Shown: positions 1-10,619 of the stretch, piece by piece
How the letters are laid out: each line of letters begins with the position of its first letter
Position numbering within the stretch: position 1 is the first letter of the stretch
NCBI GenBank assembly: GCA_027559495.1
Contig: JAMXSV010000015.1
Coordinates: 496,001 to 560,000 of the forward strand
Length of the DNA stretch: 64,000 nt
Reading direction: 5' to 3'
Source of the DNA: Aurifilum marmelostoma
Taxonomy: Eukaryota > Ascomycota > Sordariomycetes > Diaporthales > Cryphonectriaceae
Program-made: the position numbers and the translations under genes
The notes under the pieces: model-generated
Told to the model about the DNA's origin: nothing
The model's input: only the letters and a program-made list of their open reading frames with translations
Database searches by the model: none

Positions 1-1303
1 CGGCCTCCTCGCCTGCAGAGCCGGGCTTTGACTAGCGAAATGGGCTACCCTCTCTGCCTGCTGTGCGGGCTGCTGTGTGGTGTGAGAGAGAGGGTCGCGT
101 CCAGTTTCTCTCTGGCCGGCCTTGTGTGGGAAGATGACACCCAAGACGGCCCATCCTCAACTCTTGTGCTGATGATGATGATGAACAGATGAGGAGCCAG
201 CGTGGAGCAGCGCCCTTGAACCATAGTGGTAAGTCGTCATGTTGCTTTGTGAGCAGAGAGGGTGGTGGGTTGTCTTCTTGTTCTGCCCCTTGCTGCTGTG
301 CCACCCTTAGCACTCTTCCATCCCGCTGGCGATCCTGCCGGCACTACCTACCTACTTGACCTCACCTTGCAGACACACACACACACACACAGAGAAAGAG
401 AGAGAGAGAGAGAGAGAGCAAGCACAGTCACATGGGTCCCCATCCTCCTCCGTCTAGTTGTGACTCAAATCTCCTCCCGAGCCCCAAGAGTAGAAAATGG
501 AACAGCTTCCGCAGCACCCACCACCACCACCACCACCACCACCACCATCACGATTCTCAATTCCATCCAGTCCGTCCAGGACAGAGCCAATTGGTCACGC
601 CAGCATGTGGTGTGTTCTCATGAGCCGTGAGTGGCGGTTCTCTTAATGTATGTGTCACGTTCGGCCTGTTCGGGCGAGGTGCAGGGATACACACAACAGG
701 AAAGGAAAGAAAAAAAGAAAGAGAAAAAGAAAAAGTACAAGCAACAGAGTATTTTCATAGTGATTACTTGGTGTGTTTCTTCTGTAGTCACCTAACCGGC
801 TGCGCGGTTGTGTGGAGCCCTCCTCTCCCCCCCCCCCCCCTCTTCGAGCGTGTGATCGCGTTCGTCCCTATGCATCTATGTATATAATATGTTATGCGTA
901 ATATATTTTGTAATTCATATGATGGGCGCGCAGGTGGTTTGATGTTTTCAATCTTTTGTCCCTTTCGAATGGTGATGGCCCACGTGGCCGCAGTAATAGT
1001 CTGGACTTGTCTCCTGATTTTGGGCAGTAGAACTTGCCCTGTCTGAATTTATTCTTGATTTCTTTCTCCTTTGGTGCGAGTGGCCTCGGGAATATGCATA
1101 CATCGAGATCTAGAGCGCACGGGAATAGTGGAAGGACCACTGGCCACGGATTCTGTCTCGTGGGGGGCACGTCTCTGTGTGTGTGTGTGTGTGTGTGTGT
1201 GAATCTGATTTCCAAAGAGCCCTCAACAACGCCCGGGACGACGGCTGACTGGCAAGTCTGTCGTGAAACAAGAGGCATCATCATCATCATGAAACCCGAG
1301 CCC
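1..1303. other. No supported gene; repeat-rich flank
   Basis: I find no recognisable coding region. The stretch holds a CA/GA microsatellite near 371-418, a CAC tract near 516-547, a C run near 829-840 and a TG tract near 1175-1200. Open frames here are short and consist of repeat-derived His, Thr or Arg/Glu runs. The right part is probably the 3' flank of the LigT-like gene. Confidence 0.6.
371..418. repeat. Compound (CA)n/(GA)n microsatellite
   Basis: An uninterrupted CA tract passes directly into a GA tract. It lies in noncoding DNA. Confidence 0.9.
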
Positions 1304-2167
1304 TCAACCAGTAAAGACAAACTCCCTCTCCCAGACCCACCAGCCCCTCTCATACCTCCAGAGCCCGAACCCCTCGGCCCGCCCAACATCATCCCCCTTC
1401 CAGCGCCTCCTCACCTCGTCCAGCGCCCGCTCCACCTCCCCCCTCGTCCTCGGCCTTGTTCATGATCGTGTAGTGCCCCCTCCACCCCGCAGCAGCATCC
1501 TGCGCGCTCAGCCAGCCCTCGGCCCTCCACCGCCCCCGCAGCGACGCCTGGACCTCTCGCGCCCTCCTGCCCCCCCCTCTCCTCCGCCAGCGCGAGCGCG
1601 ATGCCCCCTGCGCAGGCGGAACGGAGCCGTCGCGCACACCTCGAACGGCCTCGTCTGCGCCGCGGCGCGCTCCAGGGCCGGGATGACGGACGAGGCCAGC
1701 CTGTGCGACGGCAGGGCGTGGAAGAGGGTGATGTGGGCGCTGAGCTTGTTGAGGCGCGGGGGAAAGTACCGCTCGCGGAGGGCCGTCATGCGGGCGTGGT
1801 GGGGCTGGTCTGTGAGGAGGGTGAGGACGTAGACTTGGTCTTGACCGGTGGTGGTGGGATGGGAGCGAGGTGGCTGCTGGGGCTGGTGGTGGTGGTGGTG
1901 GTGGTGACGAGGGTGGCGTGGGGAGGGAGATTGTGGTCTTGTCGTGTTGGCGGTCTGGGGCTTGGGAGCTGAGGGGGAAGGAGAGGAGAAAGAAGAGCTT
2001 CGTGCGGTGATGGCTGCCCAGGTGGGCGGTGGTGGTGGTGGTGGTGCTGGGTGGGTTGCTCTTGCGGCGCTGTCCATGATGGAGAGGATTGGGTGTCGAG
2101 TTTGGGGGCGTGAGGCTGCCGCGAGTCTACTGCTACGGTGGAACCAGCTCATGGGGGTTCCGTTCAC
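1304..2167 (-). CDS. 2H phosphodiesterase / 2'-5' RNA ligase-like (LigT) protein, frame broken three times
   Basis: About 286 residues if three single-base shifts are allowed. The N-terminal third is low complexity (Pro, Ser, poly-His). A LigT-like fold then starts at VYVLTLL. The first catalytic H-x-T motif (AHITLF) and the second (GHYTIMNK) are both present, followed by the family's aromatic C-terminus (GLWRYERGWW), ending in TGA at 1304-1306. These pieces lie in different frames. The frame shifts by +1 at C runs 1604-1608 (5 C), 1570-1577 (8 C) and 1438-1443 (6 C), and removing one base at each gives one continuous protein. 2H enzymes hydrolyse or ligate 2',5' or cyclic phosphate bonds in RNA or nucleotides; the substrate here is unknown. 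ATGs at 2167, 2152 and 2077 are all possible starts. Three assembly errors are more likely than a pseudogene, because both catalytic motifs and the C-terminus survive. Confidence 0.72.
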
Positions 2168-2684
2168 AGCGAAGAGTTGGGATGAGAGGTTCTGTTGTGT
2201 TACTCTCCCTCTCCTTTCACAGTCATGACAGAGAAGGAGGGGAGGGAAAAAAATAAAGAAGGAAAATGGTGATATTTGCTATACTGGAGCGAGTAAATGA
2301 ATGAATGAATGAGTGACTGAGTGACTGAGTGGTGACGTACACGAACCGCCAAGGCACAGATTTCGCGCTTTCGGTCGACACAGTCCACAACACGCCAGGT
2401 TTCCTCTGACTATTGAGCCTCGAGAAGCGAGAAATCTGGTACGCGAGGCACCTTTGTGGCTTGTCACGTCGAAAATACTCTACTCCAATCCAACCCCTTG
2501 CAGCAACCGCATCTGCTGTCTCTGCCCCCCAACCCCCACAGCTCTTTCTTCCTCCTCCTCCTCCTCCTCCAGCAGCTCATACTGCCTCCTCATGGCCTAA
2601 TCACCACGCCGGTAGTTGACAGGGACTGGCCCTGTCCTTCTCTTCCTCTCTGACCTCCCCCCCGCCCCCCCTCCCCCCAATCAT
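2168..2684. other. Intergenic, no gene seen
   Basis: This lies between the start of the LigT-like gene and the stop of the polyprotein gene. It holds tandem GAAT/GAGT-like units near 2296-2330, a pyrimidine-rich CTC tract near 2546-2570 and C runs near 2655-2680. No open frame resembles a protein. Confidence 0.6.
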
Positions 2685-4155
2685 CTAATGCTGCGTCTCG
2701 GCGCCGTGGTGCCCCTGCTTTCCATCCGGCCCCTTCTTGCCCTCGCCGTGGTGCTGCTGTCCCCTCTTGCTCGCCATGGCGGTCTTGTCGTCGAAAGCCG
2801 TGTCAGGCATGATCTCAGGCCCGACGCCCAGGAAGCACCGCCTGGGCAGCTCCTCGCCCCTGCGCGCAATGTCGTAGCACTCGGACAAGGGGCTCGACGG
2901 CAGGCCTGACGGGAAGCTCCTCTTGTTAGCCGCCGGCTTGTTGCCGAAGACCGTCTCCTTCTGCTCCTCGGTCAGAGGGATGGATTCGACAGGGCTGTAC
3001 ACCCCGGCACAGCGCTTGGGGATGTCCTCGCCGCGGCGGGCGATTATCTCACACGAGTGCAGCAGGGACGCGAGGCCCGACGACGTGGCCCTCTTGGCTG
3101 GCTCGATGAGCGTGCCCTGTTGCCGCAAGGCCTCATCGGATAAAGGCGAGACGACGGGGCCGTGGCCCAAGTTGAGGCACCGCTTGGGGAGCTCCTCGCC
3201 GCGGCGGGCGATGGCGTCACACCCGTGCAGCAGGGACGAGAGGCCCGACGACGTGGTCCTCCTGGCCATGTCGGTGACCGTGCTCAGGTCCTCGGGCAGG
3301 GTGTTGACGGCGGGGCTGTGGTCGGGACCGTACCGGAAGCAGCGCTTGGGGGAGCTCCTCGCCCCTGCGGGCCATCTTGTCGCACTCGAGGAAGGACAGG
3401 CCGGACGCCTGGGCCCGCCTGTCGACCGTGGCAGAGCCCTCGTGGAAGGTGTTGACCACGCCGCCGGAGGCGGGCGAGATGTTGACGCCGGGGAAGGCGA
3501 GGCTGCGCTTCGCGCGGGCGGGCTCCTGCTGCTCTGCGCCTCGGTCCTGGAGCTCGGCGTCGGGGCAGGCCAGCCCGCTGCCCTGTTCCGAGCACAGGCT
3601 TTCGAGGCTGGGGCAGCCGCCATACAAGACTTCATCGGAGTCGACACGACGGTACACGCAGCGCTTGTCGGCCTCGCTCCTCTTCTGCTCGCACTCGCCG
3701 GGCTTGCAGCTGAGGTCCTCCGCCTCCACAGGCTCCGGGCACAGGGACTCGAACTCGGTGCCGTCCTCCCTGCTGGCGGTGCAGCGCTTGGCCTTGGCGA
3801 TCTCGCAGGTGAGCTCTGCCTCGCAGACGGGCTCCGGGCAGGTCGTGGAGAACTCAATCCCGTCCTGACGACGGTAGACGCAGCGCTTGGACGCAGACGA
3901 AGACGACGCGGCCGTGTCCATCAAGGGCTCCTCCACGGTGGTCCCGATCCTCCCGGGCAACGTCTCCTCGGGACACCCCTTCATCGTGAGACCCCGGCGG
4001 GCGATGACCGGACAGGCCCTGAGCGGGTTGCTGGTCATGTTGAGGTTCTTGATGATGCTCTGGATGTCGAGATCCGACGAGGCGATGGGCGCGGGTGCCG
4101 CCAGGGTGCCCTGGAGCTGCAGCAGGGCAGCGCCGACCACGATCTGGTAATGCAT
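2685..4155 (-). CDS. Secreted Kex2-processed repeat polyprotein (peptide precursor-like), one frameshift
   Basis: Predicted 489 residues once one base is removed from the G run at 3348-3352. The other repeat copies carry four G at the same place, so this is a +1. ATG 4155 was chosen because it opens a clear signal peptide (MHYQIVVGAALLQLQGTLAA, then PAP). Dibasic KR/RR sites fall throughout. Module A occurs four times (about residues 246-440) plus a degenerate copy at 47-61. It consists of an SGL-rich lead, then C-x2-[IM]ARRGE[ED][LI]P[KR]RC. Module B occurs three times (about 90-181): KRC-x3-R-x-D-x9-C-P. The tail is His/Gly/Lys-rich. Kex2 cutting after RR and KR would free GEELP/GEDIP pentapeptides and Cys-led peptides. 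This matches the general architecture of fungal Kex2-processed repeat proteins and RiPP or pheromone precursors, but I do not recognise the family. No DUF3328/UstY-type gene is visible in the window. The product could also be a cell-wall or effector protein. Confidence 0.75.
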
Positions 4156-4175
4156 GCTGGGCAAGCGGTGGAACG

Positions 4176-4213
<38 letters not shown>

Positions 4214-6102
4214 GAGGATATTGTGTATGGTGGTGACGCTGGCCGGCAGTGTCAGAGACAAAACACAAAAAGGTCAGAAAGTGAAGCCTGCTTCAGGAGA
4301 TTGAACTGCTACCAGAGCAGTTGAGGAGGAGATGGGCTTGGACGAGCGAGTGCTGGTTGAGCAAGACCAGAAGCCCATTACCAAGACAGCCGAGCCAAGA
4401 CCATTATATACAATCCTCACCTCTCTACAGACTGTCTCGACAAGGCGGAGGTGCCGCTGGTTCCGAGTTCTCTGCCCTGTATCTGTCATTCTCGTCAACA
4501 GTCGCCAAAGGGTCCCTCTCATCCTAGGCCAAGTCAGCATCCCGCGACGCATGAAAAAAAGCTTAGTCGTTTTAGAGAGCTCACCAGAGGCCGTCGGCTG
4601 TGGCCACCCACCATTCATGGGAACTGGTTTTGGGTGTGCTGTCCAGCAGGCTTCTTCTTTCCGAGATGGGTCTGGACGGAGGCCCAAACCAGACCCAACC
4701 CAGTCATCTTCAGTGACCGACCGCAGTCTTGTCGATCTCATCCTACTGACGGGAGCAGCATAAGTGGTGAAGCAAGAGAAAGGGAAATGTTCTGTCTGAA
4801 CACCTTCTTTTTTGTTTTCTGTCTTGTTGTTTCTCTGCCACCCGACCCCAAAACACTCCCAAGTATCAAGTGCCACATATTGACCAACCTTGCCTCGAGG
4901 ACATGTGATGGCAATGATGAACAAGTCAACACCTCTCTGCTGCATATGCTGCATAACGGGGTGTCAGCACGCAAGCATACTTGGTAAACAAACAGGATGG
5001 GACACATGTCAGCTTATTTTTCCCCACAACAGTCTACGGCCCCCAGCCCTACTTAGCAGTCAACGTGTCTGTCCATCTACCCTTTTCCCCCTCTACACGG
5101 AACCCAGTAAGGTCAAATGCCGGTCGGACCGCCGTATATAGTGAATCAGGTTCATCTGCTTCTTTTCTCGTGTTCCAATATGGTAATTACGAGCTGGCTC
5201 GCTTGAGGCCGCTCTCAAGGGCTTTTGTTGATCCTGACCCGGGCACAAGTCATCAATAAGGTCCCGGCAAAGGCTGTGTGTGTGTGTGTGAGGAACGCCC
5301 CACTGGGCGAGGGCCGCAGGATCAGGCCCGTCCGGACCGCTTCGTTTAAGTTCAACCACGACCATAGCCAAGCAAATTGGGCGCAGGATACTGGGCCTTT
5401 CCTAAAATAAATTGCAGGGACGATGATGGCCTTGTTCTATGCTCTGTGGCTAGTCTTGTTTCTGAACCTGTCTCTCTGGGCCTCTTCTCCAGGCTGCACT
5501 CCCGACACTCAGTCTCAATTGTCCTATTGTGCCTTGGGTATATGACGTATGCACCGTTGATCTGAGTAGCGTCCTTCTGTTCTGCCTCAGCCACGGTCAG
5601 TAGGAGTGAAAGGCCTTGTGGGTATGGACGTGGCCGGCGAGTGGTGAAACTGGCTCCTCTCCTCCATCCATCGATCGGCAGATGCATCTGTGTGCTATTC
5701 GCAGACACACAACACCTTGTCGTGTGAATGATACTCATGCCGCCTCCTATTGACCTCCTCTCCATCGATAGTCACCATAGCCTAGCTTGCGATCTCGCTT
5801 CGAAATAACAATAGGCTCCTGGCGCCTCCTTCCTTGCCCGCAACGTTGTCAGAAACGACGTGACGGGCGACACCGTTGACCGAACTTACATACCGTTTGT
5901 TCCTGAAAGCCACAGGAGAATACGTAGAGTATTTCATAACTCTTTCGTCATGAAATCATAATCTCGCGTGCCTGAAGCTGAAGCCTGACCTGAACCACGT
6001 CGCATGCCAGGCTGGGGGTCTCAAGGGCTTTCAGCCCACACATGTGGTCAGATAGGAGAACCCCGTGCTCCTGCGTCTCGATCACTCGTTACACAGGCAA
6101 CC
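4156..6102. other. Intergenic, probable promoter of the polyprotein gene; no gene seen
   Basis: A GA microsatellite sits at 4179-4210, directly upstream of the polyprotein ATG. Beyond it are only short open frames without family resemblance, and a short TG tract near 5276-5290. The longest frame (minus strand, 4274-4954) has no signal, domain or intron structure. Confidence 0.55.
4179..4210. repeat. (AG)n microsatellite in 5' flank of polyprotein gene
   Basis: About 16 AG units begin some 24 bases upstream of the ATG at 4155, so they would lie in the 5' leader or core promoter. Confidence 0.9.
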
Positions 6103-7343
6103 TCAGCGACGTCCGAAACCGGGAGGTGCCTGTCCGGGAGGCGCACCGCCAAAACCAGCAGGCGGAGGCATAAAGCCAGGTGGAGGAGGACCCATGCCGA
6201 AACCGGGCGGAGGCGGTGGTCCTGGAGGGGCACCACGACCTAGACCTGGGCCTCCCGGGTGGAAATTGCTAACTGAGCCGCTGAAACCCACACTCGGCGC
6301 CGGCGGTCGGGCCGGTAGTCCTGGTGCTGCAGGTGGGAGGTTACCGGGACCACGACCGAAACCTGGAGGCGGCATTGGCGGTCCAACGTGGCCCGGGTCA
6401 AATCGTGGTGGAGGCATGCCAAGGCCGCCTGCGGCAGCCGCTGCAGGCACCATGGGTGGTGCAAACCCTGCTGGCATCCCAACGGGTGGCATGCCTGGGG
6501 AAGGAGATGGGCCAGGCGGAGGAATGGAGGACATGTCGCCGCCATAGGGACCGACGGGGGTGGGAGGAGCCGACCCGTTCGCTGCTGCAGGTGTCGTTGC
6601 TGAGGGAGCAGCGGACATGAGGAACGCCGGCGGCAGCGGTTGCTGCTCCGGCACGACATTGTGCTTCTTGCCCTCGGCAGCCAGCTTCCTCTCTGCCTCG
6701 TCACCGTGCCTCTCGCCCTTGCCATCCTTCTTGTAGGCATACTCGACAGTGATCTGCTTGCTCAACACGTACTGCCCGTTCATCGTATCCCTGGCAGCAT
6801 CAGAGGCCTCGAACGAGTCGTACGACACGAAGCCGTACCCCTTGGAGACGTTGTTCTGGTCTCGGATGACGGTCGGGGGCGTCACCAGCGTTCCGAACTG
6901 CGAAAAGGTGTCGAACAGGATCTTCTCGTCCACCTGCTGGTCCAGGTTGTTGACGAACAGCTCGGCGCCGATATCAGTGGGCTTCTGCTTGTCTGCGCTG
7001 GCCTTGTTGACGCGGATTGGCTTCTGGTGCAGGCGGATGCCGTTCAGGACCTTGGAGGCGTAGTCGGCGCTCTCGGGGGTGTCGAACTCGATGAAGCCAT
7101 AACCCTGGTGTGTCCGCGACACGCGATCCATGGGCATGTGAACATTGTATACCGGGCCCATCTGGGTCATGAGCTCCCAGAGGTTGGCCTCGCTGACGCG
7201 CTCGTCGAGGTTGCCGACGTAGACGGTCGCGTCCTTGTTCTGCTCCCTGAAGTTTTTGGGTTTGTGATTAGCACTACTACAACTCATGAGAGACAAAAGG
7301 GTGCTGGATAATAATGAAGAGTTACCTACCAGTGCTTGGCCAT
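6103..7343 (-). CDS. hsh49: Splicing factor 3b subunit 4 (Hsh49/SF3B4)
   Basis: U2 snRNP SF3b component that binds pre-mRNA near the branch site and contacts SF3B2/Cus1. Exon 1 is only 14 nt (7330-7343, encoding MAKH and two bases of the W codon). Intron 7247-7329 has donor GTAGGT, branch TGCTAATC and acceptor CTTCAG; exon 2 is 6103-7246. Length is 385 residues. RRM1 has RNP2 VYVGNL (13-18) and RNP1 GYGFIEF (53-59). RRM2 has ELFVNNLD (about 100) and KGYGFVSY. The rest, from about residue 215, is the Pro/Gly/Met-rich tail typical of SF3B4. The 5' splice joins MAKHW to EQNKDATVYVGNLD, matching the conserved family N-terminus, which fixes the start. It is divergent from tom7 across 400 bp. Confidence 0.93.
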
Positions 7344-7743
7344 GACTGCGACCGTGTGGGTGTGTCGAGACGGAGCGTCTCTTTCTCGCGTGCCGATACA
7401 GAGCAAGTACTTATTCCGATATATGCTGCGCCTGCAGCCTGAGTTTACATACAGCCTACACCAGCGAGAAATTCATTGGTAGAGGGTCTGCCAGCTTAGT
7501 CATTATGACAGGGGCGAGCTTGGTGGGGCCCCTGCGGCTAAAGTGGGCCCTCCATCTTGCAGAGGGTTGGGGCTCTGAAAATCAATCCCAGCCCTTGTCT
7601 CGCCATCTGAGAAATCCATCACAGCAGCAGTCGTCGACTTTCCACCCACCCTCTATCAACACTCCACCCCACACCACCACCTCCTCCTCCACCCACTCAT
7701 CGATCACATCAACAGCCCATCAAGGCTATCAAGATCATCAAAG
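7344..7743. promoter_or_regulatory. Shared divergent upstream region hsh49/tom7
   Basis: Only 400 bp separate the two start codons, so both promoters must lie here or overlap transcribed sequence. The tom7 side is pyrimidine-rich with CACC/CTCC repeats. I see no specific factor site I can name. Confidence 0.5.
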
Positions 7744-8181
7744 ATGTTTGCCCTTTCTGAGGAGTCCAAGGTATGCTGACCTGGTGATGAACATGACAAC
7801 TGCAAGAGAAAGTGATTGCTGACTGGGCTTGCAATAGGAGCGCATTGGCAAGCTCATCGAGGTTGCACGTGTTGCCATCCACTAGTATGTGCTGATAAGA
7901 CTGGTCAGAATGATGGGATGTGTATAGTTTTGACACGATGATCACTTCAGTGGCTACCTGCCTATGATCCTCTACCTTGGTATGGTGACCTCAAGGCTTG
8001 TTGTGCTGTGATGATGATTGCAGGCACGCGGCGTGAATGGACTCTTTCTAACATCAGATCTAGGCTACACCCGTAGTGAGCCTCGGCCTTCTCTGCACCG
8101 GTTTGGTCCCCCTTCTCAATGTCCACAAGTCTTGAACGACTGTCTGACTTTCTCTTTAGTCTGCTGTCGCCGCTCTCCTAG
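7744..8181 (+). CDS. tom7: Tom7, mitochondrial outer-membrane translocase subunit
   Basis: Small TOM complex subunit, predicted 53 residues, assembled from five exons: 7744-7770, 7838-7884, 7951-7979, 8064-8100 and 8160-8181. The product starts MFALSEESKERIGKLIEVAR, continues through the conserved HYGYLPMILYLGYTRSEPRP segment that holds the single membrane anchor, and ends in LLSPLS. Length and motifs match fungal Tom7. Introns 1 (67 bp) and 4 (59 bp) carry CTGAC branch sequences. Intron 4 has a weak donor (GTTTGG), accepted because it joins ...SLHR to LLSPLS and a TAG in frame. No exon is longer than 47 nt, so a simple open-frame search misses the gene. The adjacent downstream flx1, same strand, is also mitochondrial, but each gene has its own leader. 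Confidence 0.92.
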
Positions 8182-8953
8182 ATGTGAAGCAAGGTGCCAG
8201 GCGAGGATGAAGATGAAGATGGGACCTACAGACTTCTGCAACATGCATCGTCATCACTTCAGAGTGAATCCTGATGGGGGCATATGGCCAATCGCTGTGG
8301 CCAGCAGACGCCACAGCATCTCCGCAGCATGCAAAGGCGTCATTGGGTGGAGGCTACCGACATGGTCTGCAGCCTGGCCAACCCCCTTCCCTGTCAACAA
8401 TGGCAATAGGAGGGGAAGTGCCTGCTGCTTGTACATTATTTTGATGCATAGGATACGGCCAGACAGTTTTAGGGACAAAATTACGATACCAAATCTCCCC
8501 CCAGCCGTGGCTCTGTTCACGTGCACCCCTGGCCGTTCCTCTCCAGCTCTGACTACTGACTGTCATTCTGTATGGCCTGCTATTTACATCCAAAAGTTCA
8601 CTGCCGAATATCTGAGACTATTCAAACTCAATCCTTCTCAGACGCACGTGGCTTTTCTTCTTTTCGCGTCCCCGGACGTCAGTCAATATTGCGACCGCGC
8701 TGAGCCCGCAGCGGAGGGAGCGGATACCTTACGCGCTTATCGGCCGAAAATTTTCGATAAGCCACTCCATACGTCAGTCGCCTTTTCTAGGCCTTTCACC
8801 TCCATTTCTCGAAGCCTTTCCATCAGTTTCTCAGCCTCGGACATACCTACTTTTATCTCGTCATTGCCGCTTCTCCTCCCTCAGAATCTTTTCATTTCTG
8901 GGCATACTCGATTTTTTTCTCCGTACGATGCGCCTCTGATCAAGCCTGTCACC
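8182..8953. other. Intergenic between tom7 and flx1; no gene seen
   Basis: It contains the tom7 3' flank and the flx1 promoter and leader. The last 300 bases are rich in C and T (CTTTTC, CTCC stretches), as is common before fungal starts. No coding frame resembles a family. Confidence 0.6.
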
Positions 8954-10035
8954 ATGAAGGAGGGACGTAATGGATATCAGGGCGCGTCCCTGGCTGTCGA
9001 GGCCATCGCGGGTTTCACCTCTGGCGTGCTGCAGACTTTTGTTGGACACCCATTTGACGTCGTCAAGACACGTCTACAGAGTCAGTGTTCTACCCTCCGT
9101 CATGTTGTGTGCTTTGTGCCATGAGACGCTGTGGCTGACAGTGATCATCTACAGTACACGAGCGCAAGGCCGGTCACGAGGAGCCTCTCACCAGCAAGGC
9201 TGTCATCAGACAGCTACAGCAGTCAGAACGCCCTGTCGCCGCCTTCTATCGCGCCATCACTCCCAACATCCTTGGAAACTCGGTCTCCTGGGCCGCGTTC
9301 TTCGCGCTCAAGGCATATATGGAGAGGTCTATCCTCTCTGTCAGAGGCCAGTTCTCCCCCTCGTCATCCGACGCCTCCTTGTCCACCAGCAAGAACAACA
9401 AACTTGCCTGGTACGACCACGGCCTGGCCTCCATAATTGCCGGTTTCGGAACACAAGCCGTTACCAACCCCATCTGGGTCGTCAAGACGCGTATGCTTGC
9501 CGCCGACCCGTCCGTCTCCAGGGAGTACCGAACGACCTGGAATACCATCTCGACGATCCGCAGGGAGGGCTACAAGGTGTTCTACAGCGGCTTCTGGATC
9601 AGCACGACGGGCGTGCTGCAAGGCGGCATCCAGTTTGCCATCTACGACGAACTGAAGAAGGCCTTTCGCAATGGTGCCTTCGGGCCCGTCAAGGCAAAGC
9701 CGGACGGCGGACAGGATGTCGGCATCCCGATGGGCTGGACCGTAGCCTTCTCCGTGGCGGCAAAGGTCGCCTCGGTCACCGCTGTATATCCTTACCAGGT
9801 GATACGGAGCCGTCTGCAGGTCGACAATGCCGAGAGAAAATTCGGCAAGGGCGTCAAGGGCGTGTCGGTCCAGCTGTTCAAGGAAGCCGGCCTCAGGGGC
9901 TTCTGGAAAGGTCTCGTGCCCGCGGTGGGTAGGACCCTACCAGCGACGTGCGTGACCTTCCTGGTCTACGAGTGGCTCAAGCCACATCTGAGCCAGCGCC
10001 TGGACGCTGGCTCCAGCGCGCGCCGGGAGCCCTGA
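8954..10035 (+). CDS. flx1: Mitochondrial carrier family protein, Flx1-like (FAD/folate carrier branch)
   Basis: Exons 8954-9080 and 9155-10035, 335 residues. The 74-bp intron has donor GTCAGT, branch GCTGAC and acceptor CTACAG. Three carrier repeats are visible. Their signatures are GHPFDVVKTRLQ (31-42), NPIWVVKTRML in repeat 2 and YPYQVIRSRLQ in repeat 3, each followed by the usual second helix with an aromatic/Gly motif (for example GFWISTTGVLQGGIQFAIYD and GFWKGLVPAV). NPIWVVKTR and the Q-G-x-I-Q-F segment are typical of the FAD/folate branch (yeast Flx1, human SLC25A32), so inner-membrane FAD transport is the likely role. Other pyridine-nucleotide carriers of the same superfamily share similar motifs, so substrate is an inference. 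Confidence 0.85.
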
Positions 10036-10619
10036 TGGCGCGTGGTGTCTGGGGGGATGAGCTGGATATAGCAGTCCCGTTGCATCTGGGGAGGGGACCC
10101 CCCACCCTCCCCATTTGCCAAACAAAATGATACCCAATGCTTGTATAATTAGACACGATTTCGGCTCGCAAGGGCCAGAGAGACGATGATCTCATCTAAC
10201 ATGAACAATATACTTATTGCGTTACGGGAAGTCTCACATCCCATCTCCCCTTTCTTTGATAACTTTGTTTCCTAGTCCCCATTGTTGCTGTCAACGCTTC
10301 TCTGGCCACCACAACATTGATCTCTCACAGAGTGCAATCCTCAATTCTCACGCTTATGTTGTCTCTGATGATCGTCAATCAGCATGTAGACTTGGACTTC
10401 TCTGCTGAGCGCAATGCTTGTCTGCTATCATCGTCCCTTCATCAATCCTACATCTCTAACCCTTGATGTGAGTTTTTGCCGCTTCGTTGAACCTCTTGAT
10501 AATGCTCAGTCGTACCGCCAGGGCTGTAGGCGTTTACCACATTCTCGGGCCTGTCACATTGAACTCGGACATGGGCTGCGTCTACAATGTTCCTCAGGGC
10601 GAATGTTTCTCACGTGATA

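Noticed and set aside
2685..4155. Polyprotein as the precursor of a dikaritin (ustiloxin-type) cluster
   Set aside because: No DUF3328/UstY, tyrosinase or peptidase gene is visible nearby, and the repeats lack a uniform core with a conserved Tyr. Left as a Kex2-type precursor of unknown product.
3217..4164. 315-residue reading of the polyprotein starting at 4164 with MPS
   Set aside because: The codon at 4164 is TTG, not ATG; the real start is ATG 4155. The last 45 or so residues are out of frame after the G run.
4274..4954. Minus-strand open frame of 226 codons between polyprotein and hsh49
   Set aside because: Not similar to any family I know and lacks a signal sequence or intron signals. 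Considered as a tailoring enzyme for the polyprotein but has no UstY-type HxxHC motif.
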